A stretch of 64,000 nt of DNA from Jiangella aurantiaca (GTDB taxonomy: Bacteria; Actinomycetota; Actinomycetes; Jiangellales; Jiangellaceae), in contig NZ_SMLB01000019.1 of NCBI RefSeq assembly GCF_004349105.1, positions 36,853 through 100,852 of the forward strand. The letters run 5' to 3'. Under the pieces are notes generated by a model. It was not told the origin of the DNA and searched no databases. It saw nothing but the letters and a program-made list of their open reading frames with translations. Made by a program: the position numbers and the translations under genes. Below are positions 52,627 to 60,933 of this stretch, piece by piece (position 1 is the first letter of the stretch; each line of letters opens with the position of its first letter).

Positions 52627-54194
52627 CCCCGGCGCCCGGACCGCTGTTCCTCGACGGCAGCCCGGCCGCGCACGAGGCGTTGCGGGCCGCCGTCGCCGAG
52701 GTGCTCGCCGTCCTGGCCGCCACCGACGACCGCGGCCCGTTCCCGTCCGCCGGCGCGGCCCGGCTGCGCGAGACGGCGACCGCGATCGAACCGCTGCCCG
52801 ACGATGCCGAGCCGCTCGGCGAGGTGCTCGCGGACGTCGGCCGGACGGTGCTGGCGCACGGCGCGCGGGTCACCGACCCGTGGTGCGCCGCCCACCTGCA
52901 CCCGCCGACGCTGGTGACCGCGGCCGCGGCCGAGCTGGCCATCGCCGCGACGAACCAGTCGATGGACTCCTACGACCAGGCGCCGATGGCGACGTACGTC
53001 GAGGACCGGCTGATCGGCCGCCTCAACCAGCTGATCGGGCTGCCGGCCACCGGCTCCGGCGTGCTGACCTCCGGCGGGACGGCGTCCAACCTGCTCGGGC
53101 TGCTGCTCGCCCGCGACCACGCCGCCGGCGGGGCGAACCTCAGCGGGCTGCCGGCCGGCGCGGGCCGCTGGCGGATCCTGGCGTCGGCCGGGGCGCACGT
53201 CAGCGTCCGGCAGGCCGCCGCCGTGCTCGGGCTGGGCCGCGACGCCGTCGTCGCCGTCACCACCGACGATGACGGCCGCATGGACGTCGCCGCACTGGAC
53301 CGGACGCTGGGCCAGCTGACACAGACCGGGGCGGTGCCGATCGCCGTCGTCGGGACCGCCGGCACCACCGACACCGGCGCCGTCGACCCGCTCGCCGCGC
53401 TGGCCGACCGGGCCGCCGCCGTCGGGGCGTGGTTCCACGTCGACGCGGCCGTGGGGTCGGCGCTGGTGCTCAGCGACCGGCTGCGACCGCTGGTCGCCGG
53501 CCTGGAGCGGGCCGACTCCATCACCGCCGACCTGCACAAGCTGTGGTGGCAGCCGATCGGCGCGAGCGCGCTGCTGGTCCGCGACGCCGCCGCGCTGCGG
53601 AGCGTCCGTGAGCCGGCCGACTACCTCAACCGGACCGACGACGACGTGCTCAACCTGGTCGACCGGTCGCTGGACACGTCGCGCCGGTTCGACGCGCTGA
53701 AGATCCTGGTCTCGCTGCGGGCCACCGGCCGGCGTCGGCTGGCCGGGCTGGTCGAGCACCTGGTCGACCTCGCCGCGAAGGCCGGCGAGGCGGTCCGCCG
53801 CCACCCCGACCTGGAGCTGCTGGCGCCGCCGCAGACGGTCACCGTGCTGTTCCGCTGCCGTCCCGACGGCGTCGACGAGGACCGGCTGGACGGGCTGAAC
53901 GTCGACGTGCAGCGGCGGCTGCTGGCGTCCGGGCGGGCGGTCGTCGGCCGGACCCGGTACCGCGGCCGGGTGGCCCTGAAGCTCACCTTCACCAACCCGC
54001 TGACCAACCACGACGACGTTGCCGCGCTGCTCGCCGCGGTCGCCGCCGAGGCGTCCGCCGGACTCGAGGAGGCGGCCGAGGAGGCTCATGCAGCACCGAC
54101 GGCGACGCGGGGCCGGAGGTCCCGCCGAGTCGTCGGTCGAGACCGAAAGCCGAATGGTGCGAGGGAGGCATCGCTGCATGGGCCGATCGACTGA
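52623..54194 (+). CDS. L-2,4-diaminobutyrate decarboxylase (RhbB-like)
   Basis: A group II PLP decarboxylase that yields 1,3-diaminopropane. The 523-residue protein has VTDPWCAAHLHPP, VLTSGGTASNLLGLL, FHVDAAVGSALVLS and PLP-Lys306 in DLHKLWWQP. The enzyme proper ends near residue 486 (LLAAVAAEASAGLEEAAE). The last 37 residues, including ATRGRRSRRVVGRDR, are encoded by a 118-bp repeat also present at the end of the acyltransferase gene, and are not part of the family fold. The ATG overlaps the aminotransferase stop; the next gene's start lies inside this gene's tail. Confidence 0.92.
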   Translation: MTPAPGPLFLDGSPAAHEALRAAVAEVLAVLAATDDRGPFPSAGAARLRETATAIEPLPDDAEPLGEVLADVGRTVLAHGARVTDPWCAAHLHPPTLVTAAAAELAIAATNQSMDSYDQAPMATYVEDRLIGRLNQLIGLPATGSGVLTSGGTASNLLGLLLARDHAAGGANLSGLPAGAGRWRILASAGAHVSVRQAAAVLGLGRDAVVAVTTDDDGRMDVAALDRTLGQLTQTGAVPIAVVGTAGTTDTGAVDPLAALADRAAAVGAWFHVDAAVGSALVLSDRLRPLVAGLERADSITADLHKLWWQPIGASALLVRDAAALRSVREPADYLNRTDDDVLNLVDRSLDTSRRFDALKILVSLRATGRRRLAGLVEHLVDLAAKAGEAVRRHPDLELLAPPQTVTVLFRCRPDGVDEDRLDGLNVDVQRRLLASGRAVVGRTRYRGRVALKLTFTNPLTNHDDVAALLAAVAAEASAGLEEAAEEAHAAPTATRGRRSRRVVGRDRKPNGAREASLHGPID

Positions 54195-54198
54195 TGTC
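54081..54198 (+). repeat. 118-bp intra-operon coupling repeat, copy A
   Basis: It matches copy B (56556-56673) at 104 of 118 positions with no gap. It encodes the Arg-rich tail and stop of the decarboxylase, then GGGAGG and an ATG (54178) for the synthetase 16 bp before that stop ends. Arms GGCTCATGCAGC (54083-54094) and GCTGCATGGGCC (54173-54184) form a 12-bp stem with one G-U pair, and the ATG lies in the 3' arm. Confidence 0.85.
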
Positions 54199-55974
54199 AT
54201 GACGGGCCTGCTCGAGACCACCGCGACGACGCCGACGGAGGCGGCGGACGACGCGACCGCGCACGCGCTGCTGTCGTGCTGGCTGCGCGAGGTGCCCGGC
54301 TGGACGCTGGACGAGGGCGCCGGCCGCATCGTCATACCGCTGCCGCACTGGAACGCCCGCCTGCTGGTCGGCGTCCGCCGGGCGTCGGCGACCTTCCGGC
54401 ACCAGCTGGAGCTGCCGCCGCTGGTCCAGATCGCCGGCGGTTCGCCGCGCCCTGTCGGGCTGGCGCAGCTGGCCGTGCTGCTGGCCGACGCCCTTCCCGG
54501 GACCGGCCTGCGCACGGAACCGCTGCTCACCCGCGTCCTGGACAGTGCCGCAGCGGTCGCCGGCTATCTCGACGGGCGAGCGCGGGACATCGACCGGCTC
54601 TGGTCCGCCGCGCCGCTGACGTTCGCCGAGACCGAGCAGGCGCTGCTGCTCGGCCACCCGGTCCACCCGACGCCGAAGAGCCGCGGCGAGCTGGGCGCTG
54701 TCGAGCGGCAGCGGTTCTCCCCCGAGACCGGCGGCCGGTTCGCGGTGCGCTGGCTGGCCGTCGACCGCGACGTCGTGCGGCACGGCAGCGCCCTGGACAC
54801 GTCGGCGCCCGAGCTGGCCGAGGCGCTGCTGCGCGACGATCCCGCCGTCGACCAGGCGGCGCTTCGGGCGACCCGCGACGCCGTTGGCGGCGACCGGATC
54901 CTGCTGCCGGCGCACCCGTACGAGGCGGACCGGCTCGCCGCGGACCCGCTGACCGCGGACCTGTTCGACACCGGCGCCGTCGTCGACCTCGGTGCGTGGG
55001 GCGCGCCGTTCCTGCCGACGACGTCCGTGCGCACGGTGTACCGGGCGGACGCGCCGTGGCAGCTGAAGTTCTCGCTGCATGTGCGAGTGACGAACTCGAT
55101 GCGCGTGACGCTGCCGAAGGAGCTGGACCGCGCGGTGGAGTCGGCGGCGCTGGCGCGCACTGTCGTCGGCGCCCGCACCCGCGAGGCCGCGCCGCACTTC
55201 GTTCTCGTCCAGGACCCCGCCTACCTGACGGTGGCCCGCGACGGCGAGGTGCTCGACGGCTTCTCGGTGCTGCTGCGGGAGAATCGGTGGGCCGACGGCG
55301 GCCCGCGCGACGTCAGCGCGCTGACCACCCTCTGCCAGGACCACCCCTACGGCGGCAGCAGCCGGCTGGTCGCGCTGGTCGCGGCGCTGGCCGCGCGGCA
55401 CGGCCGCACCGAGGACGCCGTCGCCCGCGAGTGGTTCGGCCGGTTCTGCGACGTCGTCGTGCGCGCGCTGGTCCGGCTCTACCTCGACGTCGGGCTGTGC
55501 TTCGAGGCGCACCAGCAGAACACGCTGGTCGAGCTCGAGGACGGCTGGCCGGTGCGCGGCGTGTACCGCGACAGCCAGGGCTACTTCCACCGCGAGGCCG
55601 CGCACGGTGACCTCGTCGCCGTCGTGCCCGGGCTGGGCGAGGTCACCGAGTCGATCTTCCCGGAGGAGCTGGCCGACGAGCGGCTGGTCTACTACCTGTT
55701 CGTCAACCTCACGCTCGGCGTGATCAATGCGCTCGGCCCGTGCGTGGACGAAACCGTCCTGCTCGGCGACCTGCGCCGGGTGCTGACGGAGGAGCGGTCG
55801 CGCGGCGGGCGGTACCCGGCGACTCTGCTGGACCGGCTGCTCGACGACGATCGCTGGCCGTGCAAGGCGAACCTGCTGACCCGGGCGCACGACATGGACG
55901 AGCTGGTCGGCGACATCGCGACGCAGTCGGTGTACGTGACGCTGCCGAACCCGCTGCTGGGGGTGGGCGCGTGA
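54178..55974 (+). CDS. IucA/IucC-family NIS synthetase (RhbC-like)
   Basis: This NRPS-independent siderophore synthetase condenses citrate with an amine or hydroxylamine using ATP. The 598-residue product shows the family motifs: HPVHPTPKSRGEL near 165, LLPAHPYEAD, TTSVRTVYR and KFSLHVRVTNSMR (citrate/ATP site), FEAHQQNTLVELEDG near 445 and a FhuF-like C-terminal region. I chose ATG 54178, which has GGGAGG inside repeat copy A, giving the N-terminus MGRSTDVMTG; ATG 54199 lacks a Shine-Dalgarno. It ends overlapping the GNAT GTG by 4 bp. The order predicts the first amide bond to citrate. Confidence 0.92.
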   Translation: MGRSTDVMTGLLETTATTPTEAADDATAHALLSCWLREVPGWTLDEGAGRIVIPLPHWNARLLVGVRRASATFRHQLELPPLVQIAGGSPRPVGLAQLAVLLADALPGTGLRTEPLLTRVLDSAAAVAGYLDGRARDIDRLWSAAPLTFAETEQALLLGHPVHPTPKSRGELGAVERQRFSPETGGRFAVRWLAVDRDVVRHGSALDTSAPELAEALLRDDPAVDQAALRATRDAVGGDRILLPAHPYEADRLAADPLTADLFDTGAVVDLGAWGAPFLPTTSVRTVYRADAPWQLKFSLHVRVTNSMRVTLPKELDRAVESAALARTVVGARTREAAPHFVLVQDPAYLTVARDGEVLDGFSVLLRENRWADGGPRDVSALTTLCQDHPYGGSSRLVALVAALAARHGRTEDAVAREWFGRFCDVVVRALVRLYLDVGLCFEAHQQNTLVELEDGWPVRGVYRDSQGYFHREAAHGDLVAVVPGLGEVTESIFPEELADERLVYYLFVNLTLGVINALGPCVDETVLLGDLRRVLTEERSRGGRYPATLLDRLLDDDRWPCKANLLTRAHDMDELVGDIATQSVYVTLPNPLLGVGA

Positions 55975-56669
55975 GCGCGGCCTGGTCCGTCACGTTGCCG
56001 GATGCGACCGCCGAGCTGACGTTCGCGCCGGTCCGCGTCGACGCGGACGCGGAGCTGATCCACGACTGGATGAACCGGTCGCACGTCGTGCCATGGTGGC
56101 AGCTCGGGGTGTCGCTGGCGGAGATCCGTGCCTACCTGGCCGGGCTGACGCACCTGCGGCCGTGGCTGGTGTCGGCGCACGGGGTTCCGTTCGGCTACGT
56201 CGAGACATACGTCGTCGCGGCAGACCCGCTGGCCGGCTACTACCCGGCGCGCGCCGACGACCAGGGGTTCCACCTGCTGGTCGGGCCGCTGTCGATGCTC
56301 GGGACCGGGGTGCCGCGGCTGATGGGCCGGGCGGTGCTCGCCTGGCTGCTGAACCACGGCGACCGCGCCGTCTGCGAGCCGGACGTCCGCAACGGCCGGA
56401 TGCTCGCCTACTGCGACCGGCTCGGGCTGACGCCGCTGGGCGAGGCCGACCTGCCGGAGAAGCGGGCGGCGGTGCTGGCCTGCGAGCGGACGACGTTCGA
56501 CGCGCGCTGGCCGGGCGACCGCGCGGCCGTCTCCGCTGCCGTGGGGGTGACCAGGGAGGCTCATGCGGCACCTCCGGCGACGCGGGGCCGGAGGTCCCGC
56601 CGAGTCGTCGGTCGAGACCGCTCGCCGACTGGAGCGAAGGAGGCGGCGCCGCATGAGCCGACCGACTGA
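55971..56669 (+). CDS. GNAT acyltransferase of siderophore pathway (RhbD/IucB-like)
   Basis: This enzyme transfers an acyl (probably acetyl) group to N-hydroxy-diaminopropane to make the hydroxamate. The domain (about 12-190) has WMNRSHVVPWWQLG, GYVETYVV, YYPARADDQGFHLLVGP, and VCEPDVRNGRMLAYCDRLG as in IucB-type acetyltransferases. GTG at 55971 overlaps the synthetase stop (GTGA). The native protein seems to end near residue 195; the remaining 37 residues, including ATRGRRSRRVVGRDR, come from repeat copy B and mirror the decarboxylase tail. Confidence 0.9.
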   Translation: MSAAWSVTLPDATAELTFAPVRVDADAELIHDWMNRSHVVPWWQLGVSLAEIRAYLAGLTHLRPWLVSAHGVPFGYVETYVVAADPLAGYYPARADDQGFHLLVGPLSMLGTGVPRLMGRAVLAWLLNHGDRAVCEPDVRNGRMLAYCDRLGLTPLGEADLPEKRAAVLACERTTFDARWPGDRAAVSAAVGVTREAHAAPPATRGRRSRRVVGRDRSPTGAKEAAPHEPTD

Positions 56670-56673
56670 TGTC
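56556..56673 (+). repeat. 118-bp intra-operon coupling repeat, copy B
   Basis: Ungapped partner of copy A. It encodes, in the same frame as copy A, the 37-residue tail of the acyltransferase and, in a second frame, AAGGAGG and the ATG (56653) of the monooxygenase. GGCTCATGCGGC (56558-56569) and GCCGCATGAGCC (56648-56659) are perfect inverted repeats; relative to copy A one base pair changes on both sides (A-T to G-C). Confidence 0.85.
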
Positions 56674-57993
56674 AGCAGCATGAGCGAGTACGACGTCGTC
56701 GGCGTGGGGCTGGGGCCGTTCAACCTGGGGCTGGCGGCGTTGCTCGAGCCGGTGTCCGACGTGGACGCGGTGTTCTTCGAGGCCGCGCCGCGGTTCGCCT
56801 GGCACCCCGGCCTCATGCTGCCCGGCACGACGCTGCAGGTGCCGTTCCTCGCCGACCTGGTGACGCTGGCCGACCCCACCAGCCGCTGGTCGTTCCTCAA
56901 GTACCTGCACGAGCGCGGCCGGCTGTACCGGTTCTACTTCTACGAGCGGTTCCACGTGCCGCGAGCGGAGTTCGACGCGTACGCCCGCTGGGTCGCCGAG
57001 TCGCTGCCGTCCTGCCGGTTCGGGACGCGGGTGACGACGGTGGCACCTGCGGCCGGCGGGGGCTGGCGGGTCGGCGTCGAGACCGCCGACGGTGCCGTCG
57101 AGGAGCACAAGGCGCGCTCGGTGGTGTTCGGCGTCGGCACCCGGCCGTCCGTGCCGCCGGTGACCCGCGACGTCCTGGGTGCGGACGTCTTCCACACCGA
57201 GGACTACCTCACGTACCGCGAGAAGGCGGTGACCGCGTCCGCCGTCACGGTCGTCGGTTCCGGGCAGAGCGCGGGCGAGGTGGTCGCCGACCTGCTCGAG
57301 GCCGGGCTGCCCGGCGGCCTGACCGTCGACTGGTTCACGCGGTCGCGCGGGTTCCTGCCGATGGAGTACTCCAAGCTCGGGCTGGAGCACTTCACGCCCG
57401 AGTACACCGCGTACTTCCACGGGCTGCCGCCGTCGACCCGCGACGAGATCCGGGCCGGTCAGGACCTGCTCTACAAAGGGCTGTCGGCCGAGACCAGCGA
57501 GCGGATCTACGACCTGTTGTACGCCGCGACGGTGGACCGCGCCGACCCGCCGGTGGTGTACGGGGGCGGCTGCGAGCTGCGGGCGATCGAGCCGTCGCCG
57601 GTGCCGGGACGTCGGTGGCGGCTCACCTGGCACCACCGCGACCAGGACCGCAGGTTCACCCGCGACACCGACGTCGTCGTGCTGGGGACCGGTCACGAGC
57701 CGGCGCCGCTGCCGGTGGCGTCCGGAGTCGTGGCCGTCGACGCGCTCGGCCGGCCGGAGGTGTCGCTGGACTACCGGCTGGCGCTGACGTCCGGCGCGCC
57801 GTCGACGCTGTTCGCGCAGAACGCCGAACTGCACACCCACGGCGTCGGCGCACCGGACCTGGGCCTGGGCGCGCACCGCAACTCCGTCATCGTCAACGCG
57901 CTCGCCGGCCGCGAGGTCTACGCCGTCCGCGACCGCACCGTCTACCAGAGCTTCGGCGTCCCCGAGGAGGCCCGTCCGCATGACCGCACCTGA
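56653..57993 (+). CDS. Siderophore amine N-monooxygenase (RhbE/IucD-like)
   Basis: An FAD/NADPH flavin monooxygenase hydroxylating 1,3-diaminopropane or a related amine. The 446-residue product has an FAD motif VGLGPFNLGLAALL, the IucD-type FLADLVTLADPTSRWSFLKYL, an NADPH motif VVGSGQSAGEVVADLL and the late VLGTGHEP. ATG 56653 lies in repeat copy B after AAGGAGG, giving MSRPTDVSSMSEYDVVG; ATG 56680 is an alternative without a Shine-Dalgarno. It overlaps the next gene by 14 bp. Confidence 0.93.
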   Translation: MSRPTDVSSMSEYDVVGVGLGPFNLGLAALLEPVSDVDAVFFEAAPRFAWHPGLMLPGTTLQVPFLADLVTLADPTSRWSFLKYLHERGRLYRFYFYERFHVPRAEFDAYARWVAESLPSCRFGTRVTTVAPAAGGGWRVGVETADGAVEEHKARSVVFGVGTRPSVPPVTRDVLGADVFHTEDYLTYREKAVTASAVTVVGSGQSAGEVVADLLEAGLPGGLTVDWFTRSRGFLPMEYSKLGLEHFTPEYTAYFHGLPPSTRDEIRAGQDLLYKGLSAETSERIYDLLYAATVDRADPPVVYGGGCELRAIEPSPVPGRRWRLTWHHRDQDRRFTRDTDVVVLGTGHEPAPLPVASGVVAVDALGRPEVSLDYRLALTSGAPSTLFAQNAELHTHGVGAPDLGLGAHRNSVIVNALAGREVYAVRDRTVYQSFGVPEEARPHDRT

Positions 57994-59737
57994 CCTGGAG
58001 CAGTGGGAGCGGGCGAACCGCGAGCTGATCGCGAAGCTGCTCACCGAGTTCGGCTACGAGGAGATCATCGCGCTGGACGTCGCGGATGACGGCGTGCTGA
58101 CGGTGCCGCAGCCTGGCGGGACGCTGACCGGCCGGGCGGTGCGGCGGGCGCTCGGCTGGTGGCGGGTGGATCCGTCGTCGCTGGCGATGGAGGGCGGCGG
58201 ACCGCTGCCCGACGCCGTCGAAATCTTCACCGCGGTGCTGGGTGCGGCGGGAGCCGAGGCGTCCACCGTCGCGGGGGCCGTGTCGGAGCTCTCGTCGACG
58301 CTGCTCACCGACGCACGGCAGCTGGCGGCCGCCCGGCCGGCGGCCGAGCTCGTCGACCTCGAGCCGGTGCTGGTCGAGGCCGAGCTGACCGGACACCCGT
58401 GGATCGTCGCGAACAAGGGCCGGGTGGGGTTCGGCGCCGACGACCTGCTCGCCTACCCGCCGGAGGCGCGGGCCGACGTCCGGCTGCTCTGGCTGGCCGC
58501 GTCGCCGGTCATCGCTGACGCCGTCGGGCTCGACCATCACGCGGTGGTGCGGGACCAGGTCGGTGAGGCGGGGTTCGAGGCCTTGAGGGCCGGGGCGCAG
58601 CTGGGCGGGCTGGACCCGGACACCTGCGTCTACCTGCCCGTGCACCCGTGGCAGTGGGCGCACCGGATCCTTCCGCTGCACGCGCCGCAACTGGCGCGGG
58701 GCGAGCTGGTGTTCCTCGGCGAGGGGCCGGCGCGGTATCGGCCGCAGCTGGCGATCCGCACGATGACCGACCTCGACGACCCCGCACGGCGCTACCTCAA
58801 GCTGCCGCTGTCGATCCTCAACACGTCGGTCTATCGCGGGCTGCCGCGGGAGCGGACGCTGGCCGCGCCGGCGTTGACGTCGTGGCTCTCCTCGGTCGTC
58901 GACGGCGACGAGTTCCTGCGCGAGACCGGGCTGATCCTGCTCGGCGAGGTGGCCGGGGTGAGCGTCGCCCACCCGGTGTACTCGGGGCTGCCCGGAGTGC
59001 CGTACCAATACACCGAGCTGCTGGGCGCGATCTGGCGCGAGCCGGTGCAGCCGTACCTGCGCGACGGCGAGCAGGCGGTCTCGCTGGCCGCGCTGCTGCA
59101 CGTCGACCCCTCCGGCGGCACCTTCGCCGGCGCATTGGTGGAACGCAGCGGACTGTCGCCGGCGGACTGGGTGCGGCGGCTGCACGAGGCGATCCTGCCG
59201 CCACTACTCCACGTCCTGTACAAGTACGGCGCGATGTTCTCGCCGCATGGCCAGAACTGCCTGATCGTCCACCGCGACGGCATCCCAACGCGACTGGTCG
59301 TCAAGGACTTCGTCGATGACCTCGCGATCTGCTCCGAGTCCATCCCCGAACACGCCGGCCTGACGCCCCCGGTCCGGGCCGCCCTGGCCGACGTCATCCT
59401 CGACGGCAAGACGCTGCGCAAGTATCTGCAGAACGGCCTACTCATCTGCGTCTATCGCTACCTGTCAGAGATCACGGCCGATCGACTCGGCGTACCAGAA
59501 CATGAATTCTGGGACTCGGCACGAGCAGTACTGACGGCCTACCAGGACCGCTTCCGCGACGAACTGGCCGAGCGCTTCACCATGTTCGACCTCGAATCGC
59601 CGACGTTCCCGAAGCTCTGCCTCAACCGGCTGCGGCTGTTCGAACGCGGCTACGCCGACGACCCCGAACGCCCCGTCGTCGCCGCGGTCGGCACCGTCCC
59701 AAACCCGCTGGTTGGCGGTCGATCGAGCTCGGAGTAG
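57980..59737 (+). CDS. IucA/IucC-family NIS synthetase (RhbF/IucC-like)
   Basis: The second synthetase of the operon, 585 residues, expected to attach the second hydroxamate arm to the citrate monoamide. Motifs: GHPWIVANKGRVGFG near 130, YLPVHPWQWAHRI, IRTMTDLDDPARRYLKLPLSILNTSVYRGLP, FSPHGQNCLIVHRDG near 420 and LRKYLQNGLLICVYRYL. ATG at 57980 has GAGGAGG upstream, inside the end of the monooxygenase gene. No transporter or release gene follows in the window, so uptake and export genes must lie elsewhere. Confidence 0.93.
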   Translation: MTAPDLEQWERANRELIAKLLTEFGYEEIIALDVADDGVLTVPQPGGTLTGRAVRRALGWWRVDPSSLAMEGGGPLPDAVEIFTAVLGAAGAEASTVAGAVSELSSTLLTDARQLAAARPAAELVDLEPVLVEAELTGHPWIVANKGRVGFGADDLLAYPPEARADVRLLWLAASPVIADAVGLDHHAVVRDQVGEAGFEALRAGAQLGGLDPDTCVYLPVHPWQWAHRILPLHAPQLARGELVFLGEGPARYRPQLAIRTMTDLDDPARRYLKLPLSILNTSVYRGLPRERTLAAPALTSWLSSVVDGDEFLRETGLILLGEVAGVSVAHPVYSGLPGVPYQYTELLGAIWREPVQPYLRDGEQAVSLAALLHVDPSGGTFAGALVERSGLSPADWVRRLHEAILPPLLHVLYKYGAMFSPHGQNCLIVHRDGIPTRLVVKDFVDDLAICSESIPEHAGLTPPVRAALADVILDGKTLRKYLQNGLLICVYRYLSEITADRLGVPEHEFWDSARAVLTAYQDRFRDELAERFTMFDLESPTFPKLCLNRLRLFERGYADDPERPVVAAVGTVPNPLVGGRSSSE

Positions 59738-59768
59738 CGTTGCATACGCACGTCTTGGGGGGTTGCGG

Positions 59769-60932
59769 ATGCAACCTGATCGCTGGTTCGCAGTGGGCTC
59801 GGCTCAAGGTACCGGACGGGGTTCCGGAGCACGAGCGCTCGATGATGCGTTGCAATCTGGCGACCCGAAGCTGGTCCTCGTGTTCTGCTCCCCGTCGCAG
59901 AATCTCCCGGAGCTGCTGCGCGAGATCCGGTCGCGGTCGGCGGGCGCGCCACTGATCGGATGCACGACCGGGGGCGAGATCGCGACAGCGGGCCCGCACG
60001 ATGCGAGCGTCGTCGTCGCCGTGTTCGGTGGACCCGGGTTCGCGATACAGACGGCCGTCGCGACCCATGCGTCGCAAGACCTGCGAAGGGCCGGTGCACT
60101 CGTGGCGCAGTGTGTTCCCGATCGGCCGGATCTTCCTCACCGTGTGCTGCTGCTCCTGAGCGACGGTCTTGCGGGCGATCAGCAGGAACTGGTCCGCGGC
60201 GCCTACGGCGTCCTGGGAGCCGCCGTGCCACTCGTGGGCGGTTGTGCCGGCGACGATCTCAAGATGGCGACGACCTTCCAGCTCTACGGCGACCGCGTGC
60301 TCACCGATGCGGTCGTTGCCGCAGGCATCGCGTCCGATGCACCGCTAGGGATCGGTGTCCACCACGGCTGGCGGCGGGTCGGCGAACCGATGCTCGTCAC
60401 GGCCAGTGCCGGTAACCGCGTCTTCACACTCGATGACCGCCCGGCCATCGACGTCTACCTCGATCACCTGGGCCTCGACGAGCCCACCGGCTCCGATCAG
60501 GAGTGGCTTGCGCGGATCGCCCTCACGCATCCACTCGGGCTCCGGCGGGCGAGCGGCGAAGATCACGTCCGATTCATCACAGGTGGCGACTTCTCAGAGC
60601 GCTCGCTCTCCTGCGCCGCCGAGGTGTCGAACGGCGCGCTGGTATGGATCATGGAGGGGGATGCCAAGTCGGTCCTGGAAGCGACTGACACGGCGTGTCG
60701 TGGTTCGCTGGCGGCACTCGACGGGCAGGCGCCGCTGGGCATGCTCGCATTCGACTGCATCGCCCGGCGTGGCGTCCTGGGCTCCGCCGGGATCCGGACC
60801 GAGATCGAGAGGATCGCCACGATCGCCTCCGGGGCGCCGGTGGCCGGGTTCTACACCTACGGCGAGATCGCGCGGGTCCGCGGCTTGCATGGATTCCACA
60901 ACCAGACCCTGGTCGTTCTCGCGGTCGCATGA
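59769..60932 (+). CDS. FIST-domain sensor protein (FIST_N + FIST_C)
   Basis: The 387-residue protein has a FIST_N domain (about 5-190: WFAVGSAQG, LVLVFCSPS, PLIGCTTGGEIA, PLVGGCAGDD) and a FIST_C domain (about 210-380: RPAIDVYLDHLG, HPLGLRR, GALVWIMEGD, AGFYTYGEIA). FIST proteins are proposed small-ligand sensors, possibly for amino acids, linked to signal transduction. ATG at 59769 follows GGGGGG; the upstream ATG at 59712 lies inside the synthetase gene. A GAF kinase starts 1 bp after its stop, so the two form one unit, with FIST likely acting as input. Confidence 0.9.
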   Translation: MQPDRWFAVGSAQGTGRGSGARALDDALQSGDPKLVLVFCSPSQNLPELLREIRSRSAGAPLIGCTTGGEIATAGPHDASVVVAVFGGPGFAIQTAVATHASQDLRRAGALVAQCVPDRPDLPHRVLLLLSDGLAGDQQELVRGAYGVLGAAVPLVGGCAGDDLKMATTFQLYGDRVLTDAVVAAGIASDAPLGIGVHHGWRRVGEPMLVTASAGNRVFTLDDRPAIDVYLDHLGLDEPTGSDQEWLARIALTHPLGLRRASGEDHVRFITGGDFSERSLSCAAEVSNGALVWIMEGDAKSVLEATDTACRGSLAALDGQAPLGMLAFDCIARRGVLGSAGIRTEIERIATIASGAPVAGFYTYGEIARVRGLHGFHNQTLVVLAVA

Positions 60933-60933
60933 G

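Noticed and set aside
55740..56669. A 309-codon start for the acyltransferase gene inside the synthetase gene
   Set aside because: The extra N-terminus is the synthetase gene read in another frame; GTG 55971 forms a GTGA overlap and matches the family start.
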